Position numbers and translations under genes: made by a program. DNA of 64,000 nucleotides from assembly GCA_965601485.1 (NCBI GenBank), contig OZ271846.1, positions 496,001 through 560,000 of the forward strand, given 5' to 3'. The notes below the pieces were generated by a model. That model did not search any database. It was not told the DNA's origin and was given only the letters and a program-made list of their open reading frames with translations. Below are positions 60,607 to 64,000 of this stretch, one piece after another; position 1 is the first letter of the stretch; each line of letters starts with the position of its first letter. Origin of the DNA: Methylotenera_A aquatica. GTDB lineage: Bacteria > Pseudomonadota > Gammaproteobacteria > Burkholderiales > Methylophilaceae.

Positions 60607-61602
60607 ATGACACAAAATATGACGATGACAGAATTTTTAACCCAGCACCTGCAGGGCGAGCACGCCACTGGGCTAGCAGCTATATTGGGCAATGTCGAGC
60701 TGGCTGTAAAAAAAATCGCCACTGCGATTGATGAAGGGGCGATTGCTGGCAATATGGGTAGCTTGGATAGTGAAAATATTCAAGGTGAAGTGCAAAAAAC
60801 CTTGGATGTAATAACTAACGATATTTTTGTAGAAGCTTTACTAAAGAGCGGTTGCGTAGCAGGCATGATTTCAGAAGAAGTTATTGACCCCATCCAAGTT
60901 GCATCAAGTAACGGCCAATATTTACTGTGTTTTGACCCATTAGATGGCTCATCTAATGTAAACGTCAATATTTCAGTAGGCACTATATTTTCGGTACTAA
61001 AAGCCAATAATATTAAGCCTGAACTAAACGATTTTTTACAAGCAGGTACGCAGCAAATCGTCGCGGGGTATGCGTTGTACGGCACTTCAACCATGTTGGT
61101 GTTGACCACTGGGAATGGTGTAAATGGGTTTACGCTAAATAAAAAAACCAATCAATTTGTGTTAACGCATCCAAATATGCAAATCCCACAAGATACGACT
61201 GAGTTTGCCATCAATATGTCCAATTACCGTTTTTGGCAAGAGCCTGTACAGCACTACATTGATGAGTGTTTACAAGGCACTGAGGGTGAGCGCGATAAAG
61301 ATTTTAACATGCGTTGGGTGGCATCGATGGTGGCTGAAGTGCATCGTATTTTGGTACGCGGCGGTGTGTTTATGTATCCTAGTGACGCTAAATCAAAAAT
61401 GGGCAAACTACGCCTGATGTATGAAGCTAACCCCATGAGTTTTATTGTGGAGCAAGCTGGTGGTGGCTCTACTACAGGTGCGCAACGCGTGCTGGAAATA
61501 AACCCAGCAGGCATACATCAACGCATACCGATTATCTTAGGCAGCAAAAACGAGATAGACAGAATCGCTGGCTATCACTTAGTAAAGAAGAGAAAACGCT
61601 AA
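60607..61602 (+). CDS. fbp: Fructose-1,6-bisphosphatase class I
   Basis: Gluconeogenic phosphatase; in a ribulose-monophosphate or gluconeogenic lifestyle it sets flux to hexose phosphates. It has 331 residues with the metal motifs D-P-L-D-G-S-S-N and M-R-W-V-A-S-M-V-A-E-V-H-R, and the K-M-G-K-L-R-L-M-Y-E-A-N-P-M-S active-site segment. Divergent from ybeY, close to tpiA and fba, giving a small carbon-metabolism cluster. Confidence 0.96.
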   Translation: MTQNMTMTEFLTQHLQGEHATGLAAILGNVELAVKKIATAIDEGAIAGNMGSLDSENIQGEVQKTLDVITNDIFVEALLKSGCVAGMISEEVIDPIQVASSNGQYLLCFDPLDGSSNVNVNISVGTIFSVLKANNIKPELNDFLQAGTQQIVAGYALYGTSTMLVLTTGNGVNGFTLNKKTNQFVLTHPNMQIPQDTTEFAINMSNYRFWQEPVQHYIDECLQGTEGERDKDFNMRWVASMVAEVHRILVRGGVFMYPSDAKSKMGKLRLMYEANPMSFIVEQAGGGSTTGAQRVLEINPAGIHQRIPIILGSKNEIDRIAGYHLVKKRKR

Positions 61603-61663
61603 ACAATAACTTTGTTTCGACATTCTCTCCCACGCGGGAATTACGATTGACAACAAAATTAAT

Positions 61664-62449
61664 TTAATTAGCTGCTTTGCAAATCGCAATAAATTCATCT
61701 GCCGCTAGTGATGCACCACCCACCAAGCCGCCATCTACATCTGGCATTGCAAACAATTTTTTAGCATTGCTGGCTTTAATACTGCCACCATAAATAATAC
61801 GCACATGGTTGGCTGCTTCAGCATTACGCATGGCGATTCTATTGCGAATAAAGGCATGCACGGTTTGGGCTTGTTCTGGCGTTGCCGTTTTGCCTGTGCC
61901 TACCGCCCAAACGGGCTCGTAAGCAAATACCATGTTCACTTGCATGGCTGCTGCAAAACTTTGGTCATTCAAAGTCGCCATCACCGCATCCATCTGACTG
62001 GCTACAATTACCTCCGTTAAGCCGGCTTCGTGCTCTGCCAAAGTTTCGCCCACACATAAAACTGGTGTTAACCCTGCCTTGACTGAGGCATCGAATCTTG
62101 CTGCAGCGGTTAAATTGGTTTCATTGAACAATACACGCCGCTCCGAGTGGCCAAGTAACACATATGTACAACCTAAATCGGTAAGCATATGCGCCGCCAC
62201 CGCCCCGGTAAAGGCACCTTTATCGTGCTGATTTGCATTTTGCCCACCCCACGCAATGTGGGTGTTGCTTAATAATTCGCGTGCTTGGAAAAGATAAGGA
62301 TTGGGCGGGCAAATCACATAATCGGCTTGTTGATAATCGCCAAGCCCATCAATAACGGCTTTTAATAATTGATGGTTGCTGGATATATCGCCATGCATTT
62401 TCCAGTTTGCAATTACGAGTTTGCGGCGATTTGCTAATTGTGCACTCAT
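61664..62449 (-). CDS. tpiA: Triosephosphate isomerase
   Basis: Interconverts dihydroxyacetone phosphate and glyceraldehyde 3-phosphate. It has 261 residues with N-W-K-M-H, the catalytic histidine G-H-S-E-R-R, the catalytic glutamate in Y-E-P-V-W-A-V-G-T-G and the phosphate-binding Y-G-G-S-I. Start overlaps fba by four bases (ATGA). Confidence 0.97.
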   Translation of the reverse strand: MSAQLANRRKLVIANWKMHGDISSNHQLLKAVIDGLGDYQQADYVICPPNPYLFQARELLSNTHIAWGGQNANQHDKGAFTGAVAAHMLTDLGCTYVLLGHSERRVLFNETNLTAAARFDASVKAGLTPVLCVGETLAEHEAGLTEVIVASQMDAVMATLNDQSFAAAMQVNMVFAYEPVWAVGTGKTATPEQAQTVHAFIRNRIAMRNAEAANHVRIIYGGSIKASNAKKLFAMPDVDGGLVGGASLAADEFIAICKAAN

Positions 62450-63525
62450 TTGGCATTCCCGCTTCTCACGATTGCGTTTAGCTGGCTTTTTTTGTAGCGT
62501 TCTGCCATTTTTTCACAAGAAATCGGTTTGATATTGTTAGCATGTCCTGCTGAACCAAACGCCTCGTAACGCGCAATACAAATATCTTTCATGGCAACTG
62601 TCGCAGCGGTTAAAAACTTTCTGGGGTCGAATTCTTTTTTGTGTTGCTCAAAAAATTGCCGAATTGCACCGCTGGATGCCATGCGTAAATCGGTATCGAT
62701 ATTCACCTTTCGCACGCCATATTTAATGCCTTCAACAATTTCTTCTACAGGCACACCATAGGTTTCACCCATATCACCGCCATAGGCGTTAATAATTTTT
62801 AGCCATTCTTGCGGTACTGATGATGAGCCATGCATGACTAAATGCGTATTGGGAATGCGCGAATGAATCTCTTTAATACGGTTAATGGCTAATGTTTTTC
62901 CAGTGGGCGGCTTGGTGAATTTGTATGCGCCGTGTGATGTGCCAATCGCAATCGCTAACGCGTCTACACCTGTTTTATCCACAAAGTCTGCCGCCTCTTC
63001 GGGGTCGGTCAATAATTGTGAATGATCCAATATACCTTCAGCGCCCGAGCCATCTTCATCTCCAGCCATACCAGTTTCCAGTGAGCCTAAAACACCTAGT
63101 TCACCTTCAACGGATACACCGATGGCGTGTGCGAATTCAGTGATTTTTCGGGTGACCTCCACATTGTATTCGAAGCTAGATGGCGTTTTAGCATCTTCCA
63201 TTAATGAGCCATCCATCATCACGCTAGAAAAGCCAGAGCGCATGGCTTGAATACAAACTGCTGGCGTGTGCCCGTGATCTTGATGCATCACAACAGGAAT
63301 ATGTGGGTAAGACTCAATTGCGGCTAATACTAAATGCCTTAAAAAAGCCTCACCTGCATATTGGCGCGCCCCCGCAGAGCCTTGTAAAATGACTGGGCTG
63401 TTGGTCGCATCGGCCGCCTGCATAATAGCATGTACTTGCTCCATATTATTGACGTTAAAAGCGGCAATACCGTAATCGTGTTCTGCTGCGTGATCTAATA
63501 ACTGACGTAATGAGACCAGTGCCAT
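62446..63525 (-). CDS. fba: Class II fructose-bisphosphate aldolase
   Basis: Zinc-dependent aldolase. It has 359 residues: G-I-A-A-F-N-V-N-N-M-E-Q near the N-terminus, zinc ligands in M-H-Q-D-H-G-H, G-V-S-V-E-G-E-L-G, I-G-T-S-H-G-A-Y-K-F and the V-R-K-V-N-I-D-T-D-L-R segment. It belongs to the long Calvin/RuMP-type branch of the family. GAGGACAAC precedes the ATG. Translationally coupled to tpiA. Confidence 0.96.
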   Translation of the reverse strand: MALVSLRQLLDHAAEHDYGIAAFNVNNMEQVHAIMQAADATNSPVILQGSAGARQYAGEAFLRHLVLAAIESYPHIPVVMHQDHGHTPAVCIQAMRSGFSSVMMDGSLMEDAKTPSSFEYNVEVTRKITEFAHAIGVSVEGELGVLGSLETGMAGDEDGSGAEGILDHSQLLTDPEEAADFVDKTGVDALAIAIGTSHGAYKFTKPPTGKTLAINRIKEIHSRIPNTHLVMHGSSSVPQEWLKIINAYGGDMGETYGVPVEEIVEGIKYGVRKVNIDTDLRMASSGAIRQFFEQHKKEFDPRKFLTAATVAMKDICIARYEAFGSAGHANNIKPISCEKMAERYKKSQLNAIVRSGNAK

Positions 63526-63593
63526 GTTGTCCTCTATCGGTTTTAAAGGTTAAGTGATTGTGCGCATTTTGTGCGCAATATTGTTGGGAGCTA

Positions 63594-63626
63594 CTTAATC
63601 ACACACATTTTGTTTGTGTGATTAAG
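63594..63626. repeat. 12-bp inverted repeat upstream of fba
   Basis: CTTAATCACACA (63594-63605) pairs perfectly with TGTGTGATTAAG (63615-63626) around a nine-base loop. A direct repeat TTGTGCGCA lies nearby (63558-63577 region). This may be an operator for fba-tpiA or the end of the phoH transcript; no known site is recognised. Confidence 0.6.
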
Positions 63627-63761
63627 TTGTAATGTAACACCTATATCTATAAGACATAATAAAAGTATAGATTGAGAGATAAAAACCAGCTACTACAGGC
63701 TTTTCTTGCCCACATCACGATGATGATGAAGCTGAAATTGCTACGAATAGCGTTAGAGATT

Positions 63762-63795
63762 GAATATGAGCTTAAACTTTTTTAAGCTCATATTC
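63762..63795. repeat. 15-bp perfect inverted repeat over the phoH stop codon
   Basis: GAATATGAGCTTAAA (63762-63776) and TTTAAGCTCATATTC (63781-63795) pair perfectly around CTTT. The stem includes the phoH stop codon and last codons (E-E-Y-E-L-K-K-V). No T-run follows on the minus strand, so it may protect the mRNA end rather than terminate. Confidence 0.7.
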
Positions 63796-64000
63796 TTCAT
63801 ATGCATTGATGATTTTCTGCACCAATGGATGGCGCACTACATCTGCCGATAGAAAGTTCGTCATGGCAATCCCTTTAACGTCTTTTAATATCTTTTGCGC
63901 TTCCACCAAGCCGCTCTTTTGATGTTTCTGTAAATCAATCTGCGTCACATCACCTGTAATCACGGCTTTGGTCCCAAAGCCAATACGGGTTAAAAACATT
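63772..64000 (-). CDS. phoH: PhoH family protein, C-terminal part (cut by window edge)
   Basis: The end of a PhoH-like ATPase: F-G-T-K-A-V-I-T-G-D-V-T-Q-I-D-L, later V-R-H-P-L-V-Q-K-I-I-N-A-Y-E. The visible 75 residues carry the conserved G-D-x-x-Q-x-D-L of the family's nucleotide-binding core; the Walker A part lies outside the window. PhoH usually stands next to ybeY; here it is separated by the fba-tpiA-fbp insertion. Confidence 0.92.
   Translation of the reverse strand, partial: MFLTRIGFGTKAVITGDVTQIDLQKHQKSGLVEAQKILKDVKGIAMTNFLSADVVRHPLVQKIINAYEEYELKKV

Noticed and set aside
1..64000. CRISPR arrays, insertion sequences, rRNA
   Set aside because: No regularly spaced repeats, transposase genes with terminal repeats, or rRNA sequence seen anywhere in the window.

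Overview
The window is a compact, A+T-leaning bacterial chromosome segment. Its gene set and order (panD-rsfS-rlmH, folK-pcnB, glyQ-glyS-gmhB-plsC, recA-recX-alaS-lysC, ybeY-corC, an alginate-export-type porin, PEP-CTERM proteins) point to a betaproteobacterium, most probably of the Methylophilaceae or a close relative. That placement is inference from gene content; there is no rRNA in the window. Two tRNA genes, Arg(ACG) and Ser(GCT), are present.

Layout. 1-11.3 kb: a Crp/Fnr regulator broken by an in-frame stop, galE, a MOSC protein, an exonuclease/GIY-YIG fusion nuclease, recQ, a large outer-membrane porin and selO, with gene remnants in the gaps, including an AI-2E-type permease with an internal deletion. 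11.4-12.1 kb: a small unknown gene and apt. 12.5-18.9 kb: a complete light-harvesting cassette, a green-type proton-pumping rhodopsin followed by crtE, crtI, crtB, crtY and blh, sufficient to make retinal from isoprenoid precursors. A structured terminator-like element separates the rhodopsin from the crt genes.

19.2-22.4 kb is an accessory island beside the tRNA pair and is the most unusual part. It encodes a secreted HExxH protein, a PEP-CTERM protein, a SET-domain-like (lysine methyltransferase type) protein and, divergently from the SET gene, a secreted protein containing a full-length ubiquitin. By my count 64 of 76 residues match human ubiquitin. The domain lies directly behind a signal-peptide-like segment with an AFA cleavage site and is followed by an Ig-like beta domain and a membrane-sorting tail. 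Its C-terminus reads -RLRLL instead of -RLRGG, so it looks unable to be conjugated.

23-56 kb is mainly housekeeping: lysC, alaS, recX, recA, pncC-pgpA-thiL-vanZ, mogA, a PDZ protein, nhaA, darP, pmbA, mlaA, phrB, rlmH-rsfS-panD, panC, panB, a deoxynucleoside kinase, folK, pcnB, a cobalamin adenosyltransferase, murI, an LRR-protein kinase, ilvE, a SCO protein, a YgjP-like peptidase, plsC, gmhB, glyS and glyQ. 56-64 kb holds lnt, mscL, corC, ybeY, fbp, tpiA, fba and the end of phoH. Several gene-free gaps carry readable remnants of dead genes (TonB-receptor/porin tail, PEP-CTERM tail, AI-2E permease and one unrecognised protein), so the genome is shedding accessory genes while keeping the core intact.
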